A stretch of DNA of 64,000 bases from Paracoccaceae bacterium (GCA_022448925.1 JAKVCP010000013.1:1-64000), one strand, 5' to 3'. Shown: positions 16,538-26,074, counted from the first letter of the stretch. Notes: generated by a model not told the origin, from the letters alone. Numbers and translations: made by a program.

Positions 16538-18082
16538 ATGACAAGAATCAGCAGACGCGGACTTCTTAAGTCCGGGGCAGCCGCCGGTGTTCTGGCTGCC
16601 ACAGGTATGCCGTCGTTTGCCATGGGCAAGCGAGGAGGCACACTGCGCCTTGGCCTGGCAGGCGCCAACACCAGCGACAGCTGGGACAGCCGGACCCATT
16701 CCGACAGCTTCATGATCATGGCAGCGCATGGTGCGGTGTTCGACACTCTGACCGAAGTTTCAGCAAGCGGCGAACTGGTCGGTGAACTGGCCGAAAGCTG
16801 GGAAGCATCTCCTGATGCTGTGACCTGGACTTTCAAGCTGCGCAAGGGCGTGACGTTCCACAACGGAAAGTCTTTTGGCGCCGACGATGTGATCGCCTCG
16901 TTGAACATGCACACTGCAGAGGGTGCAAAATCAGCCGCCAAGCCAATCGTTTCGGCCATCACCGAAATGACCAAACTGGGCGAGCACGAAGTGCAGATGA
17001 CACTGCAGGCAGGCAACGCGGACTTCCCGTTCCTGTTGTCCGACTACCACATCTGCATGTTCCCTGCCGGCCAGATCGAAGAAGCGATTGCCCAGGGTAT
17101 CGGGACTGGCCTGTACAAGGTCGAAAGCTTCGATCCGGGCGTGCGCACGTTGCTCAGCCGCGTTGATTCTCACTACAAAGATGGCAAAGCCGGCTGGTTT
17201 GACTCGGTCGAGATGATTGCCATCAACGACGCATCTGCCCGTATGAACGCGCTGATGACCGGTCAGGTTGACGCTGTGAACCGCGTTGATTTCAAGACCG
17301 AGCCGCTGATGAAGGCCAACCCGATGATCAACATCTTCGAGGTGACCGGCAACCAGCACTTCACCTTCCCGATGCTGACCAACCTGTCGCCGTTTGACAA
17401 TGTCAACGTGCGCAAGGCTTTGAAGCATGCAATCAACCGTCAGGAAATGGTCGACAAGATCCTGCTGGGTCACGGCGCAGTCGCGAATGACATTCCGATC
17501 GGGCCTGCGAACCAGTACTTTGCCGCAGATCTTCCGATGAACGAATACGATCCGGACAAGGCCAAATCTCTGCTGAAGTCAGCTGGGCTGGACGGTCTGT
17601 CGGTTGACCTTTCGGCTTCTGACGCGGCCTTCCCAGGCGCAGTTGATGCAGCGCAGCTCTATCAGGCCTCGGCCAAGGCGGCAGGGATTAACCTGAACGT
17701 GGTTCAGGAACCAGCAGACGGCTATTGGTCAAATGTCTGGCTGAAAAAGCCTTGGTGTGCCTGCTACTGGTCGGGCCGCGCGACCGAGGACTGGATGTTC
17801 TCGACTGCCTATGAAAGCGGTGTGCCGTGGAATGACACCGGCTGGGAAAACGCTCGCTTCCAAGAGCTTTTGCTGACAGCACGGGCCGAACTCGACGCCA
17901 CAAAACGTCGCGACATGTACACCGAAATGCAGGCGCTCATGTCTTCCGAGGGTGGTACGGTCATCCCGATGTATGCCAACTACGTGGACGCGCATTCTGT
18001 CAAGCTGACCAACTCCGGCACGATCGGCAACGTTTTCCAGATGGACAGCTCGCGCTTGATCGAACGCTGGTGGTTCGCCTGA
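16538..18082 (+). CDS. Tat-exported peptide-type substrate-binding protein (SBP family 5)
   Basis: A 514-residue periplasmic binding protein of SBP_bac_5. Residues 1-28 form a twin-arginine signal (SRRGLLKSGAAAGVLAATG). Typical motifs follow: GELAESWEASPDAVTWTFKL (about 80-99), RKGVTFHNGKSFGADDV (100-116) and NVRKALKHAINRQEMVDKIL near 289-308. It would deliver peptides or a similar solute to the permeases upstream. It is last in the operon, unusual because binding-protein genes more often come first, and it has its own 70-base leader with GGGAGA before the ATG. Tat export suggests folding or cofactor binding before export. Confidence 0.92.
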   Translation: MTRISRRGLLKSGAAAGVLAATGMPSFAMGKRGGTLRLGLAGANTSDSWDSRTHSDSFMIMAAHGAVFDTLTEVSASGELVGELAESWEASPDAVTWTFKLRKGVTFHNGKSFGADDVIASLNMHTAEGAKSAAKPIVSAITEMTKLGEHEVQMTLQAGNADFPFLLSDYHICMFPAGQIEEAIAQGIGTGLYKVESFDPGVRTLLSRVDSHYKDGKAGWFDSVEMIAINDASARMNALMTGQVDAVNRVDFKTEPLMKANPMINIFEVTGNQHFTFPMLTNLSPFDNVNVRKALKHAINRQEMVDKILLGHGAVANDIPIGPANQYFAADLPMNEYDPDKAKSLLKSAGLDGLSVDLSASDAAFPGAVDAAQLYQASAKAAGINLNVVQEPADGYWSNVWLKKPWCACYWSGRATEDWMFSTAYESGVPWNDTGWENARFQELLLTARAELDATKRRDMYTEMQALMSSEGGTVIPMYANYVDAHSVKLTNSGTIGNVFQMDSSRLIERWWFA

Positions 18083-18107
18083 TCCACAGGCCTTTACACA
18101 TCCAAAG

Positions 18108-18141
18108 AAGTGCCCCGGAATTTTCCGGGGCACTTTCGTTT
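18108..18141 (+). terminator. Intrinsic terminator of the ABC importer operon
   Basis: AAGTGCCCCGG and CCGGGGCACTT pair perfectly over 11 bases around a six-base loop, followed by a T-rich stretch. It separates the importer operon from dnaK. Confidence 0.88.
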
Positions 18142-18289
18142 TGACCCAAGCGTACCAAGACACAAGCCCAGGGCCAGAACGCACCGCGCCAGAGGCATGA
18201 AAAATTGCATGCCGCCCGCACTGTCGGGAAACTCGACAAATCTGGCCCAAAAAACCTGAAAAATTTGTCAAAAGACGGAGCGCGGGCCG

Positions 18290-18318
18290 CTTGCAGGCCT
18301 CCACCCCCCTCCTTATAT
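18290..18318 (+). promoter_or_regulatory. Candidate RpoH (sigma-32) promoter of dnaK
   Basis: CTTGCAG starts at 18290 and CCTTATAT at 18311, giving a 17-base gap between CTTG and CCTTAT. This fits the alphaproteobacterial heat-shock promoter pattern CTTG-N17-CYTAT. It lies about 120 bases before the dnaK ATG. Assignment is by pattern only. Confidence 0.6.
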
Positions 18319-18439
18319 ACCCGTCAGACTGTGCAACAGCCGCAGACCCGGCTGTCGTGCTTGCTAATCCGGGGCTGGATGCCGTAACGGGTCCCATCGC
18401 CTCGGGACATCGCCTTGAAGACAAGAAGGGATCGAAAAC

Positions 18440-20353
18440 ATGGCCAAAGTGATTGGTATCGACCTTGGTACAACAAACAGCTGCGTCGCCATCATGGATG
18501 GATCGCAACCGCGTGTCATTGAAAATGCCGAAGGCGCGCGCACCACACCCTCGATCGTCGGTTTTACCGATGAAGAACGCCTGGTCGGTCAGCCCGCCAA
18601 GCGTCAGGCCGTCACCAACCCGTCGAACACAGTGTTCGGCGTAAAGCGTTTGATTGGTCGCCGGTTCGACGACGAGCATCTGGCAAAAGACAAGAAGAAC
18701 CTTCCCTATTCCGTCATCAACGGCGGCAATGGAGACGCATGGGTCGAGGCAAAGGACGAGAAGTATTCGCCCAGCCAAATCTCGGCCTTTATCCTTCAGA
18801 AGATGAAGGAAACTGCTGAAAGCTACCTGGGCGAAGATGTGACCCAGGCGGTCATTACAGTTCCGGCCTATTTCAACGATGCTCAGCGTCAGGCCACCAA
18901 GGACGCGGGCAAGATTGCCGGCCTCGAAGTGTTGCGGATCATCAACGAGCCGACAGCCGCTGCTCTTGCCTATGGCCTGGACAAGGACGAGACCAAGACC
19001 ATCGCGGTCTATGACCTTGGCGGCGGTACATTCGACGTGACAATCCTGGAAATCGATGACGGTCTGTTTGAGGTCAAATCGACCAATGGCGACACCTTCC
19101 TGGGTGGTGAAGACTTTGACATGCGCATCGTCAACTATCTGGCGGGTGAATTCCAAAAAGAGCATGGTGTCGATCTGACCTCGGACAAAATGGCTCTGCA
19201 GCGTCTGAAAGAAGCTGCCGAAAAAGCCAAAATCGAATTGAGCTCGGCCAACCAGACAGAGATCAACCAGCCGTTTATCTCGATGGATCCGAAGTCGGGC
19301 ACACCGCTGCACATGGTGATGAAATTGACCCGCGCCAAGCTGGAGAGCTTGGTAGGTGACCTGATCAAAAGCTCGCTGAAGCCTTGTCAGGCGGCCATGA
19401 AGGACGCCGGCCTGTCAGCCAGCGACATCGATGAAATTGTTCTGGTTGGTGGTATGACCCGCATGCCGCGCGTCATGGAGGAAGTCACGAAGTTCTTTGG
19501 CAAAGAGCCGCACAAGGGTGTGAACCCCGATGAGGTTGTCGCCATGGGCGCTGCCATCCAGGCCGGTGTTCTGCAGGGTGACGTCAAAGACGTTGTTCTT
19601 CTGGACGTGACGCCATTGTCGTTGGGCATCGAAACGCTTGGCGGTGTCTTCACTCGTCTGATCGATCGCAATACAACCATTCCGACCAAGAAATCGCAGA
19701 TCTTCTCGACTGCCGAGGACAACCAGAATGCGGTGACCATCCGGGTGTTCCAGGGTGAACGTGAGATGGCTGCTGACAACAAAATACTTGGCCAGTTCAA
19801 CCTAGAAGAGATCCCCCCCGCGCCGCGTGGCATGCCGCAGATCGAAGTGACGTTTGACATCGATGCCAACGGCATCGTTTCGGTCGGCGCGGCTGACAAG
19901 GGCACTGGAAAAGAGCAAAAAATCACGATCCAGGCCTCGGGCGGTTTGTCGGATGCAGACATCGAAAAGATGGTTCAAGACGCCGAGGAAAATGCCGAAG
20001 CTGACAAGGCCCGCAAGGATCTGGTCGAAGCCAAGAACCAGGCGGAAAGCTTGATCCATTCGACCGAAAAGTCGATGGAAGATCACAGCGACAAGGTCGA
20101 CCCAACCACAATCGAGGCCATCGAACTGGCCATTGCCGCCCTGAAGGACGAGTTGGAAACCGAAAATGCGGACAAGATCCGCGGCGGCATCCAGAACGTC
20201 ACCGAAGCCGCAATGAAGCTGGGTGAAGCCATCTACAAGGCAAGCCAGGAAGATGGTGGCGACGCAGAGCCTCAGGCCGCAGATGCAGGCTCTCAGGATG
20301 ATGACATCCTGGACGCCGACTTCGAGGATCTTGACGATAACAAGCGAGCTTGA
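18440..20353 (+). CDS. dnaK: Molecular chaperone DnaK (Hsp70)
   Basis: A 637-residue Hsp70 that binds unfolded polypeptides in an ATP-dependent cycle with DnaJ and GrpE. It opens with [19 protein letters not shown], carries the family motifs [17 protein letters not shown] (about 138-154) and [16 protein letters not shown] (191-206), and [12 protein letters not shown] near 335-346. The [14 protein letters not shown] linker and substrate-binding segment follow near 390-403. The acidic tail ends [13 protein letters not shown], whereas many homologues end EEVDDK-like. dnaJ follows after 77 bases. The candidate heat-shock promoter upstream fits stress induction. Confidence 0.97.
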   Translation: MAKVIGIDLGTTNSCVAIMDGSQPRVIENAEGARTTPSIVGFTDEERLVGQPAKRQAVTNPSNTVFGVKRLIGRRFDDEHLAKDKKNLPYSVINGGNGDAWVEAKDEKYSPSQISAFILQKMKETAESYLGEDVTQAVITVPAYFNDAQRQATKDAGKIAGLEVLRIINEPTAAALAYGLDKDETKTIAVYDLGGGTFDVTILEIDDGLFEVKSTNGDTFLGGEDFDMRIVNYLAGEFQKEHGVDLTSDKMALQRLKEAAEKAKIELSSANQTEINQPFISMDPKSGTPLHMVMKLTRAKLESLVGDLIKSSLKPCQAAMKDAGLSASDIDEIVLVGGMTRMPRVMEEVTKFFGKEPHKGVNPDEVVAMGAAIQAGVLQGDVKDVVLLDVTPLSLGIETLGGVFTRLIDRNTTIPTKKSQIFSTAEDNQNAVTIRVFQGEREMAADNKILGQFNLEEIPPAPRGMPQIEVTFDIDANGIVSVGAADKGTGKEQKITIQASGGLSDADIEKMVQDAEENAEADKARKDLVEAKNQAESLIHSTEKSMEDHSDKVDPTTIEAIELAIAALKDELETENADKIRGGIQNVTEAAMKLGEAIYKASQEDGGDAEPQAADAGSQDDDILDADFEDLDDNKRA

Positions 20354-20374
20354 TCGCCAAGCTTGGAACACCTT

Positions 20375-20403
20375 GGGGCCGATCCGGACATCGGGCCGGC
20401 CCC
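20375..20403 (+). other. Hairpin between dnaK and dnaJ
   Basis: GGGGCC and GGCCCC flank an internal, imperfectly paired segment, followed by TATTGTT. It could attenuate transcription or shape mRNA decay so that DnaJ is made in lower amounts than DnaK. The loop is long and the T-run is weak. Confidence 0.4.
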
Positions 20404-20430
20404 TATTGTTCCGTTGCCAGGAGGACGTAG

Positions 20431-21582
20431 ATGTCCAAACGTGACTATTACGAAGTTCTCGGCCTGTCCAAGGGCGCCTCGGCGGACGAAATCAAAAAAG
20501 CCTATCGCAAGAAAGCGAAAGAGCTTCACCCCGACCGCAACGCGGACAATCCCGAAGCAGAATCACAATTCAAAGAGGCCAACGAGGCCTATGAAGTCCT
20601 GAAAGACGGCGACAAGAAAGCGGCATATGACCGCTATGGTCATGCTGCCTTTGAGGGCGGTATGGGCGGCGGCGGCCCGCGGGCGGGCGGCTTCGGCCAG
20701 CAGGGCGATTTTGCCAGTGCCTTCTCGGATGTGTTTGACGATCTGTTTGGCGACATGATGGGCGGTGGTGGCCGAGGGGGTCGTCAACGCGCGGCACGGG
20801 GCGCTGATCTGAGATACAACCTGCGAATTTCGCTGGAAGAAGCGCACTCCGGGATTCAGAAATCCATCCAGGTGCCGACCTCTGTTCAATGTGATGCCTG
20901 TGACGGCACGGGGGCCGAGGGTGGCGCTGAACCCACCACATGCCCAACATGCTCTGGCATGGGAAAGGTGCGCGCGCAGCAGGGCTTTTTCACTGTTGAA
21001 CGCACCTGTCCAACCTGTTCCGGTCTTGGTCAGATCATCAAGAACCCTTGCACGTCCTGTGGCGGCAGCGGTCGGGTGAACAAAGAGCGGGCTTTGTCTG
21101 TCAACATTCCTTCGGGTGTGGAGACAGGCACACGCATTCGCCTTGCCGGAGAAGGCGAGGCAGGAATGCGGGGTGGTCCTCCGGGCGATCTTTACATCTT
21201 TATCGAGGTTGAGCGGCACAGTCTGTTTGAGAGAGACGAAATGAACCTCTATTGCCGCGTGCCGGTCTCTATGACTGCTGCGGCACTTGGTGGCGACATC
21301 GAGGTGCCCACAATTGATGGTGGTCGCAGCCGGGTCAAGATACCATCTGGCAGTCAGTCCGGTCGCCAGATGCGTCTGCGCGGAAAGGGTATGCCAGCGC
21401 TACGAGGCGCAGGAACCGGCGACATGTTCATCGAACTCGCGGTAGAGACACCTGTGAACCTGACAGCCCGGCAGAAAGAGTTGATGCGGGAGTTCGAAGA
21501 CCTGTCTGAACACAACAACAATCCCGAATCCTCAAGCTTTTTCTCCTCGGTCAAGAATTTCTGGGACAGCATGAAAAGCTAA
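20431..21582 (+). CDS. dnaJ: Co-chaperone DnaJ (Hsp40, class A)
   Basis: A 383-residue class A Hsp40 that delivers substrates to DnaK and stimulates its ATPase. The J domain holds the HPD tripeptide (ELHPDRN, about 31-37), followed by a Gly-rich linker (about 75-115) with repeated Gly-Gly. Four CxxCxGxG zinc motifs follow between about 150 and 215 ([32 protein letters not shown]). The C-terminal substrate-binding beta domains end near 350. GGAGG precedes the ATG. Its terminator is shared with the convergent SH3 gene. Confidence 0.97.
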   Translation: MSKRDYYEVLGLSKGASADEIKKAYRKKAKELHPDRNADNPEAESQFKEANEAYEVLKDGDKKAAYDRYGHAAFEGGMGGGGPRAGGFGQQGDFASAFSDVFDDLFGDMMGGGGRGGRQRAARGADLRYNLRISLEEAHSGIQKSIQVPTSVQCDACDGTGAEGGAEPTTCPTCSGMGKVRAQQGFFTVERTCPTCSGLGQIIKNPCTSCGGSGRVNKERALSVNIPSGVETGTRIRLAGEGEAGMRGGPPGDLYIFIEVERHSLFERDEMNLYCRVPVSMTAAALGGDIEVPTIDGGRSRVKIPSGSQSGRQMRLRGKGMPALRGAGTGDMFIELAVETPVNLTARQKELMREFEDLSEHNNNPESSSFFSSVKNFWDSMKS

Positions 21583-21588
21583 AGCTGA

Positions 21589-21617
21589 AAGGGCCGGATT
21601 TCCGGCCCTTCTTATTT
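21589..21617. terminator. Terminator between dnaJ and the convergent SH3 gene
   Basis: AAGGGCCGGA and TCCGGCCCTT form a near-perfect hairpin with flanking A and T residues; CTTATTT follows on the plus strand and AAA lies on the other side, so it may act in both directions. Confidence 0.8.
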
Positions 21618-22211
21618 AAGAGAACAACACCCTGACCACAGGTGTATCTCACTCCCCAGCTGCATCAGTTGCAGATCCAACCCATAAATCCGGTCCGACA
21701 TGCCATCATTGCAAGTTGCACGCCGCACAGTACCTGACAGTGTTACACTGCCCTGAGCAACAAACCCGAAAACATCAGATCGATTTGCAGATCGACCAAA
21801 CTGGAAAAGGGTCAGCGCCAACATCGGGTCCGTGAAGCGGTCAAAATGAACCTCGTTGTCGGGTTTCAGATCCAGTGTCCAGAATGGCTCGGTTGCAAAA
21901 CAACTCAGAGGCAAGGGCAGAACCGCACCTTCTGTCCCCTCGCGCCGGACCAGGAATTTCATCGACACCCAGCCGCTACGTTCGGCTGAGTTCACCTGGC
22001 CCCATGTGCCGCGCGCATTCAGGGCAATCACTTCTACCATCTTGTCGGTTGGCAGCAGCTCTCCCACTTTTTCAGAGCCCGCATCGGGAGCAGCACGGAT
22101 GTTCAAAACATCATCTGCAGCCACGCCGATCACATCATAAAGTGCGGGGAACACGTCAGCTCTGGCGGCAGTCGCAGTCAGGGTCAAAACGATCAGAAAC
22201 GCTCGGATCAT
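21612..22211 (-). CDS. Exported SH3b-domain protein with COG3650-like C-terminal domain
   Basis: A 199-residue exported protein. A signal peptide (MIRAFLIVLTLTATAARA) precedes a bacterial SH3 domain (about 26-90) with VLNIRAAPDAGSEKVGEL and GWVSMKFL, a fold that usually binds peptidoglycan. The C-terminal half (SCFATEPFWTLDL near 104, then GTVRRATCNDGMSD) resembles the small COG3650 beta-barrel domain of periplasmic proteins. ATG 22211 is used because it starts the signal peptide. It overlaps the upstream ABC-2 permease gene by four bases, so they are probably co-translated. Function unknown. Confidence 0.78.
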   Translation of the reverse strand: MIRAFLIVLTLTATAARADVFPALYDVIGVAADDVLNIRAAPDAGSEKVGELLPTDKMVEVIALNARGTWGQVNSAERSGWVSMKFLVRREGTEGAVLPLPLSCFATEPFWTLDLKPDNEVHFDRFTDPMLALTLFQFGRSANRSDVFGFVAQGSVTLSGTVRRATCNDGMSDRIYGLDLQLMQLGSEIHLWSGCCSLK

Positions 22212-23029
22212 CTGCGTGCACTCCAAGAGGCAGAGGCATGTTTGCGGGTATAGAACTCTGCCATAAGGCCAACCATGAACAGCACGATCCCCAACACCAA
22301 AGGATATTCCCAGTTGCTCTTGTGTGGGTTGTAATCAACAAATGCGTAGCCGCGACATTGATCAATGGCATGAAACAGCGGGTTCCAGACAAAGAACGGC
22401 AGCATGAAACCGGGCAATTGATTTGCAACAAACATCTTGCCAGAGGCAATCATGTTGGCGCGTTGATAGATGGTCGACACGATATTGACGACTGTTGGAA
22501 ACCAGGGCTTGGCAGCGAGAAGCACAACACCAATGGCTGCGCCGGTAAACCAACTGAGCAGCACCATCGCCAAACTGCCAACCGGATCCTGAATCGAAAT
22601 CGGCGTGATCGCCGCGTGGTAGACAAACAGGATCACCACCAGCGACAGCACTTGGATGTAAAGAGAACTGATCATCGCCGAGGCAATGGAAATCGCCGTA
22701 TTCATGGGCGCATGCTGCATCATTGGGCTGGCTGGCCCCTCAGATCCGACAACAGCGCTTAGGGTCTTTACATGGGTCATGTAAAGAAAGATCCCGGTCA
22801 TGATGTATACCATGAAATCGCCACGCAATGCCGCGCCGCGCAGACCAAGGATAGAGAACAAAAGATAGAAAGCCAGAACGAAAATAATGGTCTGCAGCAT
22901 GTTCATCAGGATCGACATCGCGGCATTGCCATGTGTCTTGCGAATGGCCCGAACCGAATTGTGATAGATCAATTCGAGTATATAGAGCGCAGATTCAAGA
23001 CGCGTCTTCGGTGCCGAAGGTTGAAACAT
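22208..23029 (-). CDS. ABC-2 type polysaccharide-export permease (KpsM/Wzm-like)
   Basis: A 273-residue membrane protein with about six spans, of the ABC-2 permease family that exports capsule, O-antigen or teichoic-type glycans. The N-terminal TRLESALYILELIYHNSVRAIRKTHGN amphipathic region, the FVYHAAITPI segment and the end HAIDQCRGYAFVDYNPHKSNW (KpsM-like) support this. The partner ATPase (KpsT/Wzt) is not adjacent. The only ABC-2-type ATPase here is at 44894-45823, over 20 kb away, and it looks like a drug-type subunit. It overlaps the SH3b gene by four bases, and the divergent cysQ starts about 130 bases away. Confidence 0.8.
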   Translation of the reverse strand: MFQPSAPKTRLESALYILELIYHNSVRAIRKTHGNAAMSILMNMLQTIIFVLAFYLLFSILGLRGAALRGDFMVYIMTGIFLYMTHVKTLSAVVGSEGPASPMMQHAPMNTAISIASAMISSLYIQVLSLVVILFVYHAAITPISIQDPVGSLAMVLLSWFTGAAIGVVLLAAKPWFPTVVNIVSTIYQRANMIASGKMFVANQLPGFMLPFFVWNPLFHAIDQCRGYAFVDYNPHKSNWEYPLVLGIVLFMVGLMAEFYTRKHASASWSARR

Positions 23030-23158
23030 GCCGTTGCTGCTCCGGATCTGCGGCGCTTGTCTGGCGGGGCCGCTTGCCGTTCTGAGATGTCGATATCATA
23101 AGGTGCACAACACGTTTAATCAATGAAACTGCGCGGGCGCAGGTCAAAGGAGACAACA

Positions 23159-23956
23159 TTGGACTATCAGAAATTAACCCACGTAATGCGAACCCTGGCC
23201 CTGGAAGCCGGCGACAAGATCATGGAGATCTACAATTCGAACGATTTCGAAGTAAAGTCCAAGTCTGATGACAGTCCCGTTACAGCTGCGGATGAAGCGG
23301 CAGATGCGTTGATTTCCACTGGGCTGCGTCTGGCCTTTCCCGACATCGCTTTGGTTACGGAAGAGCAAGCCGACAGCCATGACATCAGCGCCAAGACGTT
23401 TTTGATTGTGGATCCGCTTGATGGAACCAAGGAATTTGTGCACCGGCGGGGTGACTTCACTGTCAATATCGCACTCGTCGAAGACGGCGTTCCGACCCGT
23501 GGCGTCGTCTACGCCCCGGCCAAGGACCGAATGTTTTATACAAACAGCGACGGCGCCGCACTCGAAGAGTTGGGCCCGTTCGACAAAGAGACGGTTGGGC
23601 AAACCAAAAAGATCCGGGTTGCCGACAGTGACAATTCCGCGCTTATGGTCGTTGCGTCGAAATCACACCGCGATCAAGCGACCGATACCTACATCGGAAA
23701 ATATCAGGTCAAGGACATGAAAAGCGCAGGATCTTCGTTAAAATTCTGTCTTGTGGCGACGGGCGAGGCGGACATTTATCCGCGTGTTGGTCGCACCATG
23801 GAATGGGACACTGCGGCCGGCCATGCGGTCTTGGCCGGTGCCGGTGGCGCAGTGGTTCGGTTTGACGACCACAGCCCGCTTGTCTATGGCAAGGAGGGTT
23901 TCGCCAATCCTTTCTTTATTGCCCATGCACCATCGGTTGATCTGAAGACAGCCTGA
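23159..23956 (+). CDS. cysQ: 3'(2'),5'-bisphosphate nucleotidase CysQ
   Basis: A 265-residue inositol-monophosphatase-superfamily enzyme that converts PAP (3'-phosphoadenosine 5'-phosphate) to AMP. PAP is the by-product of sulfation by PAPS-dependent sulfotransferases and of assimilatory sulfate reduction. The metal-binding motifs are TEEQ with Glu69 (66-69), DPLDGTKEF (85-93) and WDTAAGHAV near 217. I choose TTG 23159 rather than the ATG 36 bases upstream because AAAGGAG lies six to seven bases before it and the result is the normal family length. Placement beside galU and not far from two sulfotransferase genes suits disposal of PAP. Confidence 0.9.
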   Translation: MDYQKLTHVMRTLALEAGDKIMEIYNSNDFEVKSKSDDSPVTAADEAADALISTGLRLAFPDIALVTEEQADSHDISAKTFLIVDPLDGTKEFVHRRGDFTVNIALVEDGVPTRGVVYAPAKDRMFYTNSDGAALEELGPFDKETVGQTKKIRVADSDNSALMVVASKSHRDQATDTYIGKYQVKDMKSAGSSLKFCLVATGEADIYPRVGRTMEWDTAAGHAVLAGAGGAVVRFDDHSPLVYGKEGFANPFFIAHAPSVDLKTA

Positions 23957-23960
23957 AAAC

Positions 23961-24000
23961 CGGGCGCCGGGCCTGTCCCGGCTGACCCGCTTGGCGCCCG
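23961..24000 (+). other. GC-rich hairpin after cysQ, possible terminator
   Basis: CGGGCGCC (23961-23968) and GGCGCCCG (23993-24000) can pair over eight bases with further pairing inside the loop. Only a weak T-rich stretch follows. It begins five bases after the cysQ stop. Confidence 0.45.
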
Positions 24001-24106
24001 TCTCGTAATTGTTCCATCATTCAGCCTTATTGTTGTTCCCATTTTGGAAGCAGACTGTTTCCAGGGGGCATGTCGGTGACGGGGTGTGCTCGTAAGAAAT
24101 CTGAAC

Positions 24107-24135
24107 CTTGGTCACTCCTCCCGGCACTGACCAAG
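24107..24135. promoter_or_regulatory. Inverted repeat upstream of galU
   Basis: CTTGGTCA (24107-24114) and TGACCAAG (24128-24135) form a perfect eight-base inverted repeat with a 13-base spacer. CCAAGG is repeated directly afterwards (24131-24136, 24139-24144). It lies 53 bases before the galU start and could be a regulator-binding site. A transcription start overlapping it is possible but not shown. Confidence 0.4.
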
Positions 24136-24187
24136 GGCCAAGGTTTATGTTAGACATGTTGTATGCGTGAACGAACGGAGCAAGGGT

Positions 24188-25078
24188 ATGAGTAACAAGG
24201 TGACCAAGGCTGTCTTTCCAGTGGCTGGATTGGGCACACGGTTCTTGCCGGCGACAAAATCTGTTCCAAAAGAAATCATGACCCTCGTCGATCGCCCTTT
24301 GGTGCAATACGCCATTGACGAAGCACGCGCGGCTGGCATCACAGAGTTCATCTTTGTGACGGCGCGCGGGAAAAGCGCGCTTGAAGATTATTTCGACAAC
24401 ATGCCAGCCTTGGAAGACGAGTTGCGCAGAAAGGGCAAGACCGACCTTCTGGAAACGCTGCAAGCCACCAACATGGAAAGCGGAACGATTGCCTATATTC
24501 GGCAACACAGAGCGCTTGGATTGGGCCATGCAGTCTGGTGTGCGCGGCGGCTGATTGGCGATGAACCCTTTGCAGTGATGCTGCCAGATGACGTGATCGC
24601 CGCTGAAAAACCCTGTCTTGCCCAGATGGTAGAGGCCTACCAAGAGACCGGCGGAAGCATGGTCGCTGCAATGGAAGTGCCCCATGATCAAACCTCTGCA
24701 TATGGTATTCTGGATGTGCAAGAAGACATGGACGCGTTGGTGTCTGTGCGGGGGATGGTCGAAAAACCTGCCGAGGGACGCGCGCCCTCAAACCTTGCCG
24801 TTATTGGTCGCTACATCCTTAATCCCTCGGTTCTGGAAAATCTGAATGCGATGAAGCAAGGGGCCGGCGGTGAAATCCAATTGACCGACGCCATCGCCCA
24901 GGACATTCGCGGCCCAAACAATGTCTATGGCTATCGTTTTCGTGGCCAGCGCTTTGACTGCGGCTCAAAGGCGGGTTTCCTGCAAGCCACGGTGGCCTTT
25001 GGGCTGGCCCGCGCTGATCTGAGGGACGATCTGACATCCTTTTTGCAAGAGATCATGATCGCACAGGCTGCGGAGTGA
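24188..25078 (+). CDS. galU: UTP-glucose-1-phosphate uridylyltransferase
   Basis: A 296-residue nucleotidyltransferase that makes UDP-glucose from UTP and glucose-1-phosphate. The N-terminal KAVFPVAGLGTRFLPATKS (6-24) and IPKEM-like VPKEIMTLVDRPLVQYAID (25-43) are signatures. The active-site region includes VMLPDDVIAAEKP near 132-144 and AYGILDV; the C-terminal RFDCGSKAGFLQATVAFGL is also typical. ATG 24188 follows AAGGG. galE starts about six bases after the stop, so galU and galE supply UDP-glucose and UDP-galactose to the glycosyltransferases that follow. Confidence 0.96.
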   Translation: MSNKVTKAVFPVAGLGTRFLPATKSVPKEIMTLVDRPLVQYAIDEARAAGITEFIFVTARGKSALEDYFDNMPALEDELRRKGKTDLLETLQATNMESGTIAYIRQHRALGLGHAVWCARRLIGDEPFAVMLPDDVIAAEKPCLAQMVEAYQETGGSMVAAMEVPHDQTSAYGILDVQEDMDALVSVRGMVEKPAEGRAPSNLAVIGRYILNPSVLENLNAMKQGAGGEIQLTDAIAQDIRGPNNVYGYRFRGQRFDCGSKAGFLQATVAFGLARADLRDDLTSFLQEIMIAQAAE

Positions 25079-25084
25079 TCGTCA

Positions 25085-26068
25085 GTGGCGCATGTTCTTG
25101 TCACCGGCGGTGCAGGCTATATCGGCTCGCATGCGTGCAAGGCTCTGGCACGGGCCGGGTTCACACCCGTCACCTTTGACAGCCTTGTCACCGGCTGGAG
25201 AGACGCAGTCAAGTTCGGCCCACTGGTCGAGGGCGATTTGACCGACCGCGCCCTGCTTGACCGGGTGTTTGCAGATTATCGCCCGGTTGCTGTCATGCAT
25301 TTTGCCGCGCTCAGTCTTGTCGGCGAAGCCATGGCCGAACCCGGAAAATACTGGCGCAACAACGTGATGGGTTCTTTGACCCTGATCGAGGCGGCAGCGG
25401 CGGCAGGGTGCAGGAATATTGTCTTTTCATCAACATGTGCAACCTACGGTGACCACGACAGTGTGGTTCTGGATGAGAATACGACCCAACGGCCGTTGAA
25501 CGCATACGGGGCCAGCAAACGGGCGATAGAAGACATTCTTCAAGACTTCGACGCCGCGTATGACCTGCGCCATGTCATTTTTCGCTACTTCAACGTCGCC
25601 GGCGCCGACCCCGATGCCGAAGTAGGTGAACATCATCGTCCTGAAACGCATCTGATCCCGGTCATTTTCGAGGTCATCGAAGGTCGCCGCAACACGTTGA
25701 CGATTAACGGCGAAGATTATGACACGCCCGATGGCACCTGCATTCGGGACTACGTGCATGTGTGTGACCTGGTGGATGCCCATATCCTGGGCCTGAATTG
25801 GTTGCAGGAGGGCAATTCAAGCCGGGTGTTCAACCTGGGCACTGGGCAAGGCTTTTCCAACCGCGAGGTGGTCGAGACCACGCAGACAGTCACAAACCGC
25901 AACCTGCCTTGGACTATCGGCCCACGTCGAATGGGAGATGCAACCAAGCTGGTCTCGGGATCTTTGCGCGCACAGACAGAGCTTGGGTGGACGCCGAAGC
26001 GATCTGATCTGCGACAGATGATCGGTGACGCCTGGCGCTGGCACCAGACGGGACATTACGATAGCTAG
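25085..26068 (+). CDS. galE: UDP-glucose 4-epimerase
   Basis: A 327-residue NAD-dependent epimerase that interconverts UDP-glucose and UDP-galactose. The NAD motif is TGGAGYIGS (7-15). The catalytic residues are visible as Ser115/116 in FSSTCATYG and the YGASK motif with Tyr141 and Lys145. FRYFNVAGADPD (about 160-171) and GTCIRDYVHVCDL (218-230) mark a GalE of the extended SDR family. GTG 25085 is the only start that includes the Rossmann motif fully; it lies seven bases after the galU stop. The next gene starts six bases after its stop, so a single operon is likely. Confidence 0.95.
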   Translation: MAHVLVTGGAGYIGSHACKALARAGFTPVTFDSLVTGWRDAVKFGPLVEGDLTDRALLDRVFADYRPVAVMHFAALSLVGEAMAEPGKYWRNNVMGSLTLIEAAAAAGCRNIVFSSTCATYGDHDSVVLDENTTQRPLNAYGASKRAIEDILQDFDAAYDLRHVIFRYFNVAGADPDAEVGEHHRPETHLIPVIFEVIEGRRNTLTINGEDYDTPDGTCIRDYVHVCDLVDAHILGLNWLQEGNSSRVFNLGTGQGFSNREVVETTQTVTNRNLPWTIGPRRMGDATKLVSGSLRAQTELGWTPKRSDLRQMIGDAWRWHQTGHYDS

Positions 26069-26074
26069 GTCGGT

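Noticed and set aside
17729-19312. A 527-codon minus-strand reading antisense to the binding protein and dnaK
   Set aside because: It crosses two clear plus-strand genes, a terminator and a promoter region, and its translation has no recognisable domain; it is a shadow of GC-rich codon use.
20640-20815. Gly-rich repeats within dnaJ as a DNA repeat
   Set aside because: They encode the normal glycine-rich linker of class A DnaJ proteins.
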